Positions 18,939-27,727 are shown, counted from the first letter of the stretch. The stretch is 45,083 nt of DNA from a bacterium (GCA_021833065.1 JAKBGO010000004.1:1-45083), one strand, 5' to 3'. Made by a program: numbers and translations. The notes: a model not told the origin generated them from the sequence alone.

Positions 18939-19773
18939 TGAAAAATTAGCACTTGATGTTTTTAACAATGGTGCGGCGTCTTGCTTGAATTCTATTATTG
19001 ATTGCAAAACCTACCACTTTGTTAGACCAATCCTTAGAATAATAAACGCTGTTTCATCACCGTATTCTCATTTTGATTTTTACGAAAAAGTGATCACTCA
19101 ATCTTTCTCTTCAAAGAAAAACCCAAATATACTTATAAGCGGTGCAGCAGATTATTCGTGGATTATTAAAAACTCCCCATTACTGAGGGCTATCAATAAA
19201 TTTAATAATAAAAACATTAAAATTAAAATAATAGATGCCTGTATGACTCCTCTAATATTTAGTTTAAAGGCATCCAAATATTTAAATAACATCACAGTTA
19301 GCTTTGAGACCTTAGATATTCCGCATAAGACTCTCAATAATCAAAAATACGATATGATAATCACAGATGCGTTTTTAACGCAATTCAGGAGCAAAATTGA
19401 AAGATTAAAAATCTTAAAATCATGGAGAGAAATGCTGAGTGATACAGGAGTTGTGATTACAACGGCTCAAATATCCAGTGGATTATCTACTCGAAATTCA
19501 CATACAACAAATAAATTTATAGAGAATACAATGCAGCTTTTTGATTCTAGCGTATTTCCTGATTCTCTGAACATAAATCGTAGCGAATTCGAAAAAATTG
19601 TTTTAGAATATGCTACTCCAACTAAAAGCAGAGTCTACAAAAGTGAAGAAGAGCTGGTAAACGAAATATTGATTTCAGGTTTAAAAATTAAAAATATATA
19701 TAATAATAAAATATACTCTGAAAGTAGCAAAAAAACACTTGATTATAGAGAATTAGTTTTATCGATAAAATAA
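18925..19773 (+). CDS. SAM-dependent methyltransferase-like Rossmann protein
   Basis: 'PNILISGAADYSWI', 'IKIIDACMTPL', 'YDMIITDAFLTQF', 'WREMLSDTGVVITT' pattern; last gene of the coupled operon. Confidence 0.62.
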   Translation: MFTVDEKLALDVFNNGAASCLNSIIDCKTYHFVRPILRIINAVSSPYSHFDFYEKVITQSFSSKKNPNILISGAADYSWIIKNSPLLRAINKFNNKNIKIKIIDACMTPLIFSLKASKYLNNITVSFETLDIPHKTLNNQKYDMIITDAFLTQFRSKIERLKILKSWREMLSDTGVVITTAQISSGLSTRNSHTTNKFIENTMQLFDSSVFPDSLNINRSEFEKIVLEYATPTKSRVYKSEEELVNEILISGLKIKNIYNNKIYSESSKKTLDYRELVLSIK

Positions 19774-19836
19774 AATTTCTATTCTGAGTAATCAATTAAC
19801 TACAACACACCAGAATATATTAAACTAGATTTCTAA

Positions 19837-19932
19837 AAATTTTATCTTCATCTATTAGTTTTCTTATTTCTTTTATATCTATTAATATATCTTCGTTTAA
19901 GATTATATTAAGGAACTGCCTCTCGAGCCAGA
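19837..19932. repeat. Dispersed decayed repeat, copy R1
   Basis: 'atctattaatatatcttcgtttaagattatattaaggaactgcctctcgagccaga'; minus-strand reading WLERQFLNIILNEDILIDIKEIRKLIDEDKIFRNLV*. Confidence 0.65.
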
Positions 19933-19953
19933 CCAAGCAGTGAAAAAGGGTGG

Positions 19954-19978
19954 CCGGGTTCCTAGACCCGGTTTTTTT
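19954..19978 (+). terminator. Rho-independent terminator CCGGGT-tcctag-ACCCGG-TTTTTTT
   Basis: Perfect 6-bp GC-rich stem, 6-nt loop and 7 T's, downstream of the operon ending at 19773. Confidence 0.85.
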
Positions 19979-20207
19979 ATTATAATCAAAGTACCTCTTA
20001 TCTGTTAGACGGTTCGAATCCAGTTCCATTACTTTGAATTATGCCATGTTATCGATGAACCGAGAAATAAACCTGTATGTACTTGTTTGTCTCTATTGTT
20101 TGGTTCTAGGAATGACCGATTAGCCTTGATGATTGAACTGGTGAAAAAGCAAACGGGTTTCGCGAGCTATTATTCATTTATAGCGATAGTTTTAGCTTAA
20201 AAAGTTT

Positions 20208-20849
20208 CTATTTTAAATACGTCTTTGAGAATTTATTGCCATTAGTAATCTCTAATACTGAGCCGTCACCAAAACTACTACCGTCGGGAAACGTAGAGAA
20301 TGTATCTATACACCACACATTATGTTTAACTTCATGACAGGTTTTGGAAGGAGTGTGTCCAAATACCTGAGGTATATTTTTGTATGTCGTATTACTATTT
20401 GGTCGCGCCCAGATAGGACTTGAGTTATTCCATAACCCAATAACATCTTCTGAACCAGACCACTCATTAGTTATCCCAGCATGAGAATAAGATACGTCAT
20501 CGATTTTGATAATAACAGGTAGGCTAATCAACCACTCTTTGAGATCTTTATTTTCAGGTATATCGATTAAGATGTGAGTTGTTGGATTATAACCAGTCTG
20601 AAATGATGGTGTATCGTGAACATAAATATAATCATGGTTTCCCATAACGAGCTCAACCTTGCCCTGATTTTTAGCCTGCAAATTTTTTAGCGCCTTCCAA
20701 GTACTTATGGTATTTTGCGGACTGGCACTAAAGTCATCCGCATAATCGCCACAAAAAATTACCTTATCGTAGTCTTTGATAACATTTGTAATTTTATCGA
20801 TAAGCCAGATTTTGGTATGAACATCGCCAATTGCCAATACTTTCGCCAT
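20208..20849 (-). CDS. Calcineurin-like metallophosphoesterase
   Basis: 'AIGDVHTK', 'FCGDYADD', 'VMGNHDY', 'SHAG', 'FGHTP' metallophosphoesterase motifs; ATG at 20849 preferred over the annotated 20963. Confidence 0.9.
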   Translation of the reverse strand: MAKVLAIGDVHTKIWLIDKITNVIKDYDKVIFCGDYADDFSASPQNTISTWKALKNLQAKNQGKVELVMGNHDYIYVHDTPSFQTGYNPTTHILIDIPENKDLKEWLISLPVIIKIDDVSYSHAGITNEWSGSEDVIGLWNNSSPIWARPNSNTTYKNIPQVFGHTPSKTCHEVKHNVWCIDTFSTFPDGSSFGDGSVLEITNGNKFSKTYLK

Positions 20850-20850
20850 G

Positions 20851-21192
20851 CTAACCGCGCAATTTGCGTATGCGTTCCCGTACCGATTCCTGATACTGAG
20901 CAGGATCTTGCATCTGATGGTAGGCACGAACAGCAATAACCTCATAACGATCATCATCCACAAGATAAATAATTGCGACTTTGTGATTATTCATCTGCAC
21001 TTTTCGGACATCTGGATCTTCTTTAAACAATGCATTAGCACGGGGGAGGTTTTCTAAGTTAGCTACAGTTTCCATAGCTTCATCAAAAAACTTTGTGGCA
21101 GATTCTGCATCAACTAATTCTTCATAAAATGCCATTAGTTCAGCAATATCATTCTCGGCGTCTTCTGTAAGATTGACGCTATACTTTTGCAC
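20851..21192 (-). CDS. RelE/ParE-family toxin
   Basis: 'YSVNLTEDAENDIAELMAFYEE...VRKVQMNNHKVAIIYLVDDDRYEVIAVRAYHQMQDP'; GTG start at 21192 overlaps the antitoxin. Confidence 0.85.
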   Translation of the reverse strand: MQKYSVNLTEDAENDIAELMAFYEELVDAESATKFFDEAMETVANLENLPRANALFKEDPDVRKVQMNNHKVAIIYLVDDDRYEVIAVRAYHQMQDPAQYQESVRERIRKLRG

Positions 21193-21343
21193 CAGCAAGC
21201 TCCTGATATTTCTTTAGAATATCTTCCTTGGCTTGGATAAGTGGTATACGATTTTTAGGTTTTTTAGCTAATTTAATACGTCGATCCAACTCAAGTTGAA
21301 ACTCTTTACTGTTTTCATCGACGTTAATGACTTTGCTTCTCAT
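21179..21343 (-). CDS. Small antitoxin-like protein (54 aa), partner of the RelE/ParE toxin
   Basis: Translated by hand: MRSKVINVDENSKEFQLELDRRIKLAKKPKNRIPLIQAKEDILKKYQELAGAKV*; below the ORF-track length cut-off; TGATATAAT extended -10 directly upstream. Confidence 0.7.
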   Translation of the reverse strand: MRSKVINVDENSKEFQLELDRRIKLAKKPKNRIPLIQAKEDILKKYQELAGAKV

Positions 21344-21757
21344 AATTGTTTTATTATATCACATTTGTCTCAGTAAATATACTCAAAAACATCACAAATA
21401 ACGGATATAATCTAACCTAAAACAGGCTTAAAATTTAAGCGCTAATTAAGTTTGGTTCTAATCCAGTCCCCCGGAGAGATCTGGTGAGTCTGGGATTAGT
21501 TATTGTAAGGGTAATAGTCCCGGAGCTTTAGATATTTATACAAGAGGATCTTACCTCGATTTGACTAACGAGCGACTTGAATCAACAAGAGAAGAAATGC
21601 AAAGATTAGGTTTTAAACCATTATCTAAAGGCTTGGCCTCAATTCTTCACCCGATGCCCTAAATAAAACAGATATTTCTAGTCCCCATATTATGCTCAAG
21701 CTCTTACCCGATAAGAAGGATTTCAAATAGCTTCATCTAATGCTATAGTGGGAACAT

Positions 21758-22285
21758 ATGAACCTAATACTTTTGCCTGGCAATAGTAAAAGAAATAAAA
21801 CATGGATCGAAAATGTTGATGCGAGATTACAAAAATATTTCAAAACAACATACAGGCAAAACTATTCTCATTGGGATAAGGGTGAGCCTGAAATAGACCT
21901 TAGTTTTGAATTAGAAAAACTTAGTCAAAATGCATCTAATCTTAAACCTTATGTTGTCTTTGCCAAGTCAGTTGGTGTGATACTTGCTTTAAAAGCCATA
22001 TATGAAAATAAAATGGTAGTCTCATGGTGTCTGTTTGCAGGAATACCTCTTGAGTTAGTAAAAAATGAGAACATTGATCTCAAGAAGTGGTTAAATGCAA
22101 TTAGCTGTCCAATATATATAATCCAAAACGATTCAGACCCGGCTGGTACTTATAAAGATGTTAAGAGTTACATAAGTGATATTGATAGTCCCAGTATAAA
22201 TTTAATTGAAACACCGGGCGAGACTCATAATTATGATGACATAGATTTATTTGAAAGACTCGTAAAGGGCATTCTAAGTATCTAA
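21758..22285 (+). CDS. Alpha/beta hydrolase-like protein
   Basis: 'LILLPGNS', nucleophile-elbow-like 'VFAKSVGVILALKAI', 'PIYIIQNDSDPAG', 'ETHNYDD'. Confidence 0.7.
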   Translation: MNLILLPGNSKRNKTWIENVDARLQKYFKTTYRQNYSHWDKGEPEIDLSFELEKLSQNASNLKPYVVFAKSVGVILALKAIYENKMVVSWCLFAGIPLELVKNENIDLKKWLNAISCPIYIIQNDSDPAGTYKDVKSYISDIDSPSINLIETPGETHNYDDIDLFERLVKGILSI

Positions 22286-22310
22286 TAACCTATTAAAAGC
22301 GAACAACGTA

Positions 22311-22734
22311 ATGTACAAAATGGTGAATAAACATTCAGCCGGCGGGATAGTAATAAAAAAAGGGGAAAGTACTAACTATCTCCTGGACTACAAAAAACTA
22401 TATCGCCTTTCCTAAAGGAGGGGTTGAAGACGGTGAGACAAGTGAGCTTGCAGCCGTTAGGGAAGTTCTCGAAGAAACCGGATACAAAACCAGAATTATA
22501 GCACCTTTAGGTTCATGGACTTATGAGTTTGAGGAAAACGGTGAAGATTACAGAAAAACTGTCGACTACTATCTAATGGAAATATTAGACGACAAGTTGC
22601 CAATACCCAACAGACTTTCTACTGAGAGATTTGAAAATTTATGGCTTACTATTGAAGATGCTAGGTCAAAACTAACTTTTAACGATTCGAGGGAAGCTTT
22701 AGAGTTGGCGGTGAACAGAATTAAGAACAAATAA
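22311..22734 (+). pseudogene. NUDIX hydrolase interrupted by a frameshift near 22380
   Basis: Frame 1 gives MYKMVNKHSAGGIVIKKGESTNYL, then a shifted frame gives WTTKNYIAFPKGGVEDGETSELAAVREVLEETGYKTRIIAPLG...NRIKNK*; the Nudix box is intact but out of frame. Confidence 0.8.
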
Positions 22735-22915
22735 ATTAGCTAGGAAAAAAGAAGAAAAACCGGGTCTAAATTTAAACAACATAACAGTGGTAGTTATAAG
22801 CGAATATAAATATACATATAATGATAAAGCTAAACTGTAGGATGCTTACTAGTTTCAGATCTGTTTGCTAAGACATTTTATTTGCTTATACTTATCTATC
22901 ATCGATGATATAGAT

Positions 22916-23335
22916 TTAATTAAGTATCTTTTTTTCTGGAAAGACCCAGTATTTGTACCAGAGCCAACTCCAAAAGGTAAAAAATATACCGGATATGAAG
23001 AGACCGATATAAGGAGATATACCAATTTCTTTAAGTCCATAAATCATAAGGTAGTCGAGTATAAAACCGATACTTTCAATAAATACATACCTTCCAGCGT
23101 GTCGCATCTCGCTTAAATGGATCTGATCTGAAAATGCCCATAGCCTTTGTATGACATAATTCGTACTCCAACCAATTACATCGCCGAAAATCTTGGAAAG
23201 AAACCATCCCCAGTGAAATAAACTATAACCAACAGCAAATAGTCCATATCCAACCCAGAAATATATACTACCTCCTACCAAATACTTCAAAAATCGTTTA
23301 GTATCTTTGTGTTTTAATAATGACTTAAAAGGCAT
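22916..23335 (-). CDS. GtrA-like membrane protein, copy 1
   Basis: 'RFLKYLVGGSIYFWVGYGLFAVGY...KYWVFPEKK' GtrA family, four TM-like segments. Confidence 0.85.
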   Translation of the reverse strand: MPFKSLLKHKDTKRFLKYLVGGSIYFWVGYGLFAVGYSLFHWGWFLSKIFGDVIGWSTNYVIQRLWAFSDQIHLSEMRHAGRYVFIESIGFILDYLMIYGLKEIGISPYIGLFISGIFFTFWSWLWYKYWVFPEKKILN

Positions 23336-23364
23336 TTAATATACTATATACTACTTGAGGTTCC

Positions 23365-23452
23365 TTCTTTATCTATTCAACTTCTTAGCTCAATAATATC
23401 TACAAATAGTTCTTCGTTTACGATTATATTAATAAACTTTTCGTCTAGTCAG
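23365..23452. repeat. Dispersed decayed repeat, copy R2
   Basis: 'tctacaaatagttcttcgtttacgattatattaataaacttttcgtctagtcagg' aligns with R1. Confidence 0.65.
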
Positions 23453-23540
23453 GCAATATAATTTATAATGTTTTTGACATATTTTTAATAATGTATTAAA
23501 ACTTGTTGATTCCACCATCAAACGGTCTATAATGTTGATT

Positions 23541-25154
23541 ATGCTACAAGTAGAGAATGTAGGATATGAAATCGAAGGACATCGCATATTTCAAGACGTC
23601 ACATTTGCAATAAACAAAGGTGATAAGATTGGTTTAGTCGGCCCCAATGGTGCCGGTAAAACTACATTGCTTGAGATAATTGCTGGTCATATTCAACCTA
23701 CGGAAGGTAGCGTTATCAGAGGAGATTATGAAGTCGGGATTCTTCCTCAGGATTTAACTCAATGGCTAGGAAGAACCGTATACGAATTCGTGGAAGAGGT
23801 TACCGGAGTTACCCAGGTAAGGACTGATTATGAAGAAAGTTGCGCAAAAATTGAAACGGATTCAAGTAGCAAGAACTTAGAAGAATATGAATACGCTTTA
23901 GAAAAATACAATAAATACAATGTAGCAAATTTCGACAATACACTTGAACGAGCCCTTGCCTTGGCTGGAATTAAAAATATTGACGTACATCACGACTTAG
24001 ATTTATTTTCAGGTGGTCAAAAAACTCGTATTGCACTAGCAGCATTGTTTGCAGCTAATTATGATGTTGTACTGCTTGATGAACCGACAAATAACTTAGA
24101 TGATCAGGGAATAGTTATACTTGAGAAATTTATCAAAAACTCACGTTCAGCGTTTACAATGATTTCTCATGATCGACGTTTTTTAAGAAATGCTTCGTCT
24201 CGTATCATAGAACTCTTAGGAGGAGAAAAAGGAATTAATCAATATGGTCTTGGTTATGATGAATACGTTATTAGTCGAGAAAAAGAACGGGAAGCTTCGG
24301 CTAAAAGATACGACCAATATGAAACCGAAAGAAAAAGACTTCGAAAAGCTGCTATAAAAGCTAGCGGTCGCTCTGATTCAGCCTCAGGGCAGCGTTCCCG
24401 ATCGGATAATGATAAATTAAGTTCTAATTTTAGGGGCGAAAAAGCTGCATCAAGACACGCCCGTCAAGCCCAAGGAATTATATCTAGGTTAGAAAGGTTA
24501 GAACCCCCTGAGAGACCTGAAGATGAAATAGCTTTGCTTTTTTCGCTGAATGAAGTTGATCGAAAAAAAGTTAGACTCCTAACGGTTGACAGTTTGACTG
24601 TGAAATATGAAAACAGCGATAGAGTATTTGGTCCTCTTTCTTTAAATATAGTAAGCGGTGATAGAGTATCCATAACTGGAAACAATGGAGTAGGTAAAAC
24701 TACTCTACTAAAAGCAATCGTTGGAGAACAACCTATTTATAGCGGTTTTATAAAATTGGGAACGGAAACAGAGCTAATATACATGGATCAGCGTCAATCA
24801 GTTCCATTGCCAAACAGTAACGCAATCGAAAACCTTAGGAACCTTTCGCCAAGTATTGACCTCCATGAAGCGATTCGACTACTTATTCGATTTAATCTAA
24901 ATAGAGAAGTTATAGATACCGTACCAGCATATCAATTAAGTGGCGGTGAAAGAGCAAAAATAATTCTTGCATCCATGGCAGCAAACAAGGCAAACCTTTT
25001 GGTCATGGATGAACCAACAAATAATTTAGATATACCTACGATTGAAGGACTTGAAACTGCACTTAGAGGTTATAGAGGGAGCATTATAGTGGTTTCTCAT
25101 GATAGAGATTTTTTAAAAAACCTCAATATTAATCACAAAATACACATAAATTAA
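23541..25154 (+). CDS. ABC-F family ATP-binding protein (ribosome-associated / antibiotic-resistance type)
   Basis: Two ABC cassettes (GPNGAGKTT, FSGGQKTR, LLDEPTNNLD; GNNGVGKTT, LSGGERAK, VMDEPTNNLD) separated by an interdomain linker and no TM domain. Confidence 0.93.
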   Translation: MLQVENVGYEIEGHRIFQDVTFAINKGDKIGLVGPNGAGKTTLLEIIAGHIQPTEGSVIRGDYEVGILPQDLTQWLGRTVYEFVEEVTGVTQVRTDYEESCAKIETDSSSKNLEEYEYALEKYNKYNVANFDNTLERALALAGIKNIDVHHDLDLFSGGQKTRIALAALFAANYDVVLLDEPTNNLDDQGIVILEKFIKNSRSAFTMISHDRRFLRNASSRIIELLGGEKGINQYGLGYDEYVISREKEREASAKRYDQYETERKRLRKAAIKASGRSDSASGQRSRSDNDKLSSNFRGEKAASRHARQAQGIISRLERLEPPERPEDEIALLFSLNEVDRKKVRLLTVDSLTVKYENSDRVFGPLSLNIVSGDRVSITGNNGVGKTTLLKAIVGEQPIYSGFIKLGTETELIYMDQRQSVPLPNSNAIENLRNLSPSIDLHEAIRLLIRFNLNREVIDTVPAYQLSGGERAKIILASMAANKANLLVMDEPTNNLDIPTIEGLETALRGYRGSIIVVSHDRDFLKNLNINHKIHIN

Positions 25155-25244
25155 GTTATCCTATTGACTTTAGGTATATAATCGAATCAAGTACTGATGT
25201 GGTACGTTAAATAATTTAAATGTGTGATATATAGGAGGGGTACT

Positions 25245-25832
25245 ATGGGAGGAATAAATTGTAATATTCCACAGCCACCGAGTAATATAAAAATTAAAGA
25301 TTCTAAAGAATTCTACGATTCATACACAAATAATTTAGCAAATTACAGTAAAGCACTATTTCAAGGCATTGCAGATTTTTATAATTCTAATGTTCAAATA
25401 GAAATTGCCGTCTTAAGTAATGATAAAAACATCGATAATGCTCTTCAATCAATGCTAAAATGCGAGAAGAACTTCATATTAGCCCAATCGTTTCTTGGGA
25501 GCGTCTCGTCGATATGGAATCTGATTTCATTTGAACAAATTGATTTTGACAATCAGCTGGAAAATTTAGGTTTGGTTTTGCAATCATTGCCAAAGTCTAT
25601 CTCAGCAATAAAATCAATTATTGAATCCGATTCCGAATCAGTTCAGTCATATATATGGAGTAGATCCTACATAACAAAAGCGTTTACAGAAGTTGCCTCA
25701 AAGATTAATGATGCGTCTGATTGGCAGATTCATTTTGCCGAGGAGACAACTAAAATTAATTTATATAGCATAACTCAAGATATTGAAACTAATGTCAGTC
25801 AAAATTTAGCAAAATCATCTTTATCTATTTAA
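25245..25832 (+). CDS. Hypothetical protein beginning MGGINCNIPQPP, upstream of YcaO-like gene
   Basis: ORF with strong RBS (aggagggg) before ATG 25245; no recognised domain. Confidence 0.65.
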   Translation: MGGINCNIPQPPSNIKIKDSKEFYDSYTNNLANYSKALFQGIADFYNSNVQIEIAVLSNDKNIDNALQSMLKCEKNFILAQSFLGSVSSIWNLISFEQIDFDNQLENLGLVLQSLPKSISAIKSIIESDSESVQSYIWSRSYITKAFTEVASKINDASDWQIHFAEETTKINLYSITQDIETNVSQNLAKSSLSI

Positions 25833-25866
25833 AACTAAAGTATCCTAAGCATACTTAATACTTAAG

Positions 25867-26688
25867 ATGAAGTACATGAAAGTTGATACTCCTGCTATTG
25901 GTGTAGTTACGCTTCGATTGAATACGGATGAAAATTCATTTATGCCCGCAGCAACTGGTTTATCTGGAGATAAACTAGTCGAGTTAAGGGCGTCAATGGA
26001 AAAATTAGAAATTGAAGCTTCTGTAGATACAAAGCCGGGCTACATTTCTCGAGCAGCTGGTCCGAAAAAGAGTATGGCAATAAAAAATGCTAGATATGAG
26101 GCTATCGAAAGAATGTCTCTATCGTGTTGGTGGTCTATGGGTAAATCGACTCGTTGGAAAGTTAATACGAAAATTACCAAAAGACTTTTGAGAACTTATT
26201 TTCCTAGTGAAGATTTTCAACTTAATATTGGTTTTGTAGAACCTGTTTGTGGCACTGGTTATGTGGCCGTATCTTTACTACAAAATACAAAACTATTTCC
26301 TTATGCTGTGCTGGGGAGTTGCTACTCAAGTAGTCCAAAATCTGCTATGAAAAAAGCATTTTTTGAGTCTATCCAATCTTGGTGTGCAACAAATTGGTTG
26401 CGTAAAAACAACAAAAAACTAATGCCTTACTGGGATTTAGGTGAAATTCGTAGACGATCAGTAGAAATTTTATCCTCACCAGATCTAGATTTTGAAAATG
26501 AAACGAATTTTGATAATCAAAAATTACTTGAATTCATACCGATAAAAAATATTCAGGTTAAACCCCATTCAGGAAAATACGTGGCATGGGTTTATCTAGA
26601 TAAATCTATAGATTTGAATTTTGAAATAACAAAGTTAGTAAAAAGAAAAAAAGAGACTACCAAAATTTTTTCGGAATATAATTATTAA
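25867..26688 (+). CDS. YcaO-like protein (short)
   Basis: 'SRAAGPKKSMAIKNARYEAIERMSLSCWW' resembles the YcaO SxGKG..A..EAIER region; 'LGSCYSSSPKSAMKKAFFESIQSW' resembles the second YcaO helix. Confidence 0.6.
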   Translation: MKYMKVDTPAIGVVTLRLNTDENSFMPAATGLSGDKLVELRASMEKLEIEASVDTKPGYISRAAGPKKSMAIKNARYEAIERMSLSCWWSMGKSTRWKVNTKITKRLLRTYFPSEDFQLNIGFVEPVCGTGYVAVSLLQNTKLFPYAVLGSCYSSSPKSAMKKAFFESIQSWCATNWLRKNNKKLMPYWDLGEIRRRSVEILSSPDLDFENETNFDNQKLLEFIPIKNIQVKPHSGKYVAWVYLDKSIDLNFEITKLVKRKKETTKIFSEYNY

Positions 26689-26718
26689 ACAACTTATTGT
26701 CTATATAAAATAAATTAG

Positions 26719-26786
26719 TTATCTACTTTATATCAATTAACATATTTTCATTTAGGATTATATTAAGGAACTTCTCGTCGAGCCAA
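26719..26786. repeat. Dispersed decayed repeat, copy R3
   Basis: 'tatcaattaacatattttcatttaggattatattaaggaacttctcgtcgagcca' aligns with R1. Confidence 0.65.
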
Positions 26787-26864
26787 AATTCTTATGCTTA
26801 AATGACTTCTGTTAATAGTGATATCTTTATTACGTTTCGTTCATTCCAATGTTAAGCTAAGTGA

Positions 26865-27455
26865 GTGATAACAAAAACAATAATTGAAAACGTACTAATT
26901 ATTTCTGCTGAGGGATTCTGGCTGGTATCCAATTATTCTCAGCTACAGAAACTCATAAAGACCCGCAAACTTAAGGGTTTGTACGCCCCGAACCAGGTAC
27001 TGAATGCAGCAGGAAACATAGCATGGGCAACATATTTCTTTTCTCGACATTTGTACGTACCATTCATCACCAACCTAACCATGATGCTTATCACATTGAC
27101 TACTTTGTTTTATCTTCTTGGGAATAAAAAACAATTTACGAAGGGAATTATTGCCATCGCAGTCATAGGGCCACTAACAAGTTATCTTCTAGTTGCATAT
27201 CCATCTATGTCAGGCTGGGTCGGTGTTGTCTACAACGCAATTGCTTCCACACCTTGGTTCGTACACGTTCTTCGCACAAAACGAGTGAGTGGTATTTCCG
27301 AACGTTCAATTTATTTTTCATTATCCGCAATGCTCACAACACTATCATATGGAATACTTATTTCTTCGATACCTCTTATCACAGGTTGTGTAATAGGATT
27401 GACATTCAATTTGATAATAATGCGCTACTATTATCACTATCGATTGCATGATTGA
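26865..27455 (+). CDS. PQ-loop/SWEET-like membrane protein
   Basis: ~7 hydrophobic segments, 'SNYSQLQKLIKTRKLKGLYAP' and 'STPWFVHVLRTKRVSGISERS' PQ-loop-like repeats. Confidence 0.55.
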   Translation: MITKTIIENVLIISAEGFWLVSNYSQLQKLIKTRKLKGLYAPNQVLNAAGNIAWATYFFSRHLYVPFITNLTMMLITLTTLFYLLGNKKQFTKGIIAIAVIGPLTSYLLVAYPSMSGWVGVVYNAIASTPWFVHVLRTKRVSGISERSIYFSLSAMLTTLSYGILISSIPLITGCVIGLTFNLIIMRYYYHYRLHD

Positions 27456-27545
27456 TCAGGAAATACGTTTCAGAAGTTACAGATTCGTCCACTAGTAGGA
27501 GCCAAGCATAAGCACTTTGAAATAGGCACTTTATTATTTTGTTAA

Positions 27546-27719
27546 TATAAATATGTCACTAGATTTCTTATTCTGCACGGTACTGGCGGTTTACCAGACT
27601 CTAATTGGTTTACTTGGCTAAAGGACATACTAGTAAGCAGAGGATACGAAGTATGGCTTCCTCAACTCCCAAACTCAGAGAAACCAAATACAGAAACATA
27701 TACTAAATTCTTGTTATAA
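27546..27719 (+). pseudogene. Truncated RBBP9/YdeN-type alpha/beta hydrolase fragment
   Basis: Hand translation: YKYVTRFLILHGTGGLPDSNWFTWLKDILVSRGYEVWLPQLPNSEKPNTETYTKFLL*; HGTGG..NWF.WL...GYEVW.PQLPNSEKPN is the N-terminal signature of that family, with the rest missing. Confidence 0.75.
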
Positions 27720-27727
27720 TTACACAG

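Noticed and set aside
19820-20029. 69-aa minus-strand ORF spanning the terminator
   Set aside because: It runs through a rho-independent terminator. Only its C-terminal part matches the decayed repeat R1, so it is a relic rather than a gene.
20003-20030. tRNA gene suggested by GGTTCGAATCC
   Set aside because: The T-stem does not pair beyond about 2-3 bp and no anticodon or acceptor arms are found upstream; kept only as a possible att-like remnant.
20850-20963. N-terminal extension of the phosphoesterase (MWMMIVMRLLL...)
   Set aside because: It overlaps the toxin coding sequence in another frame; the ATG at 20849 directly precedes the metallophosphoesterase fold.
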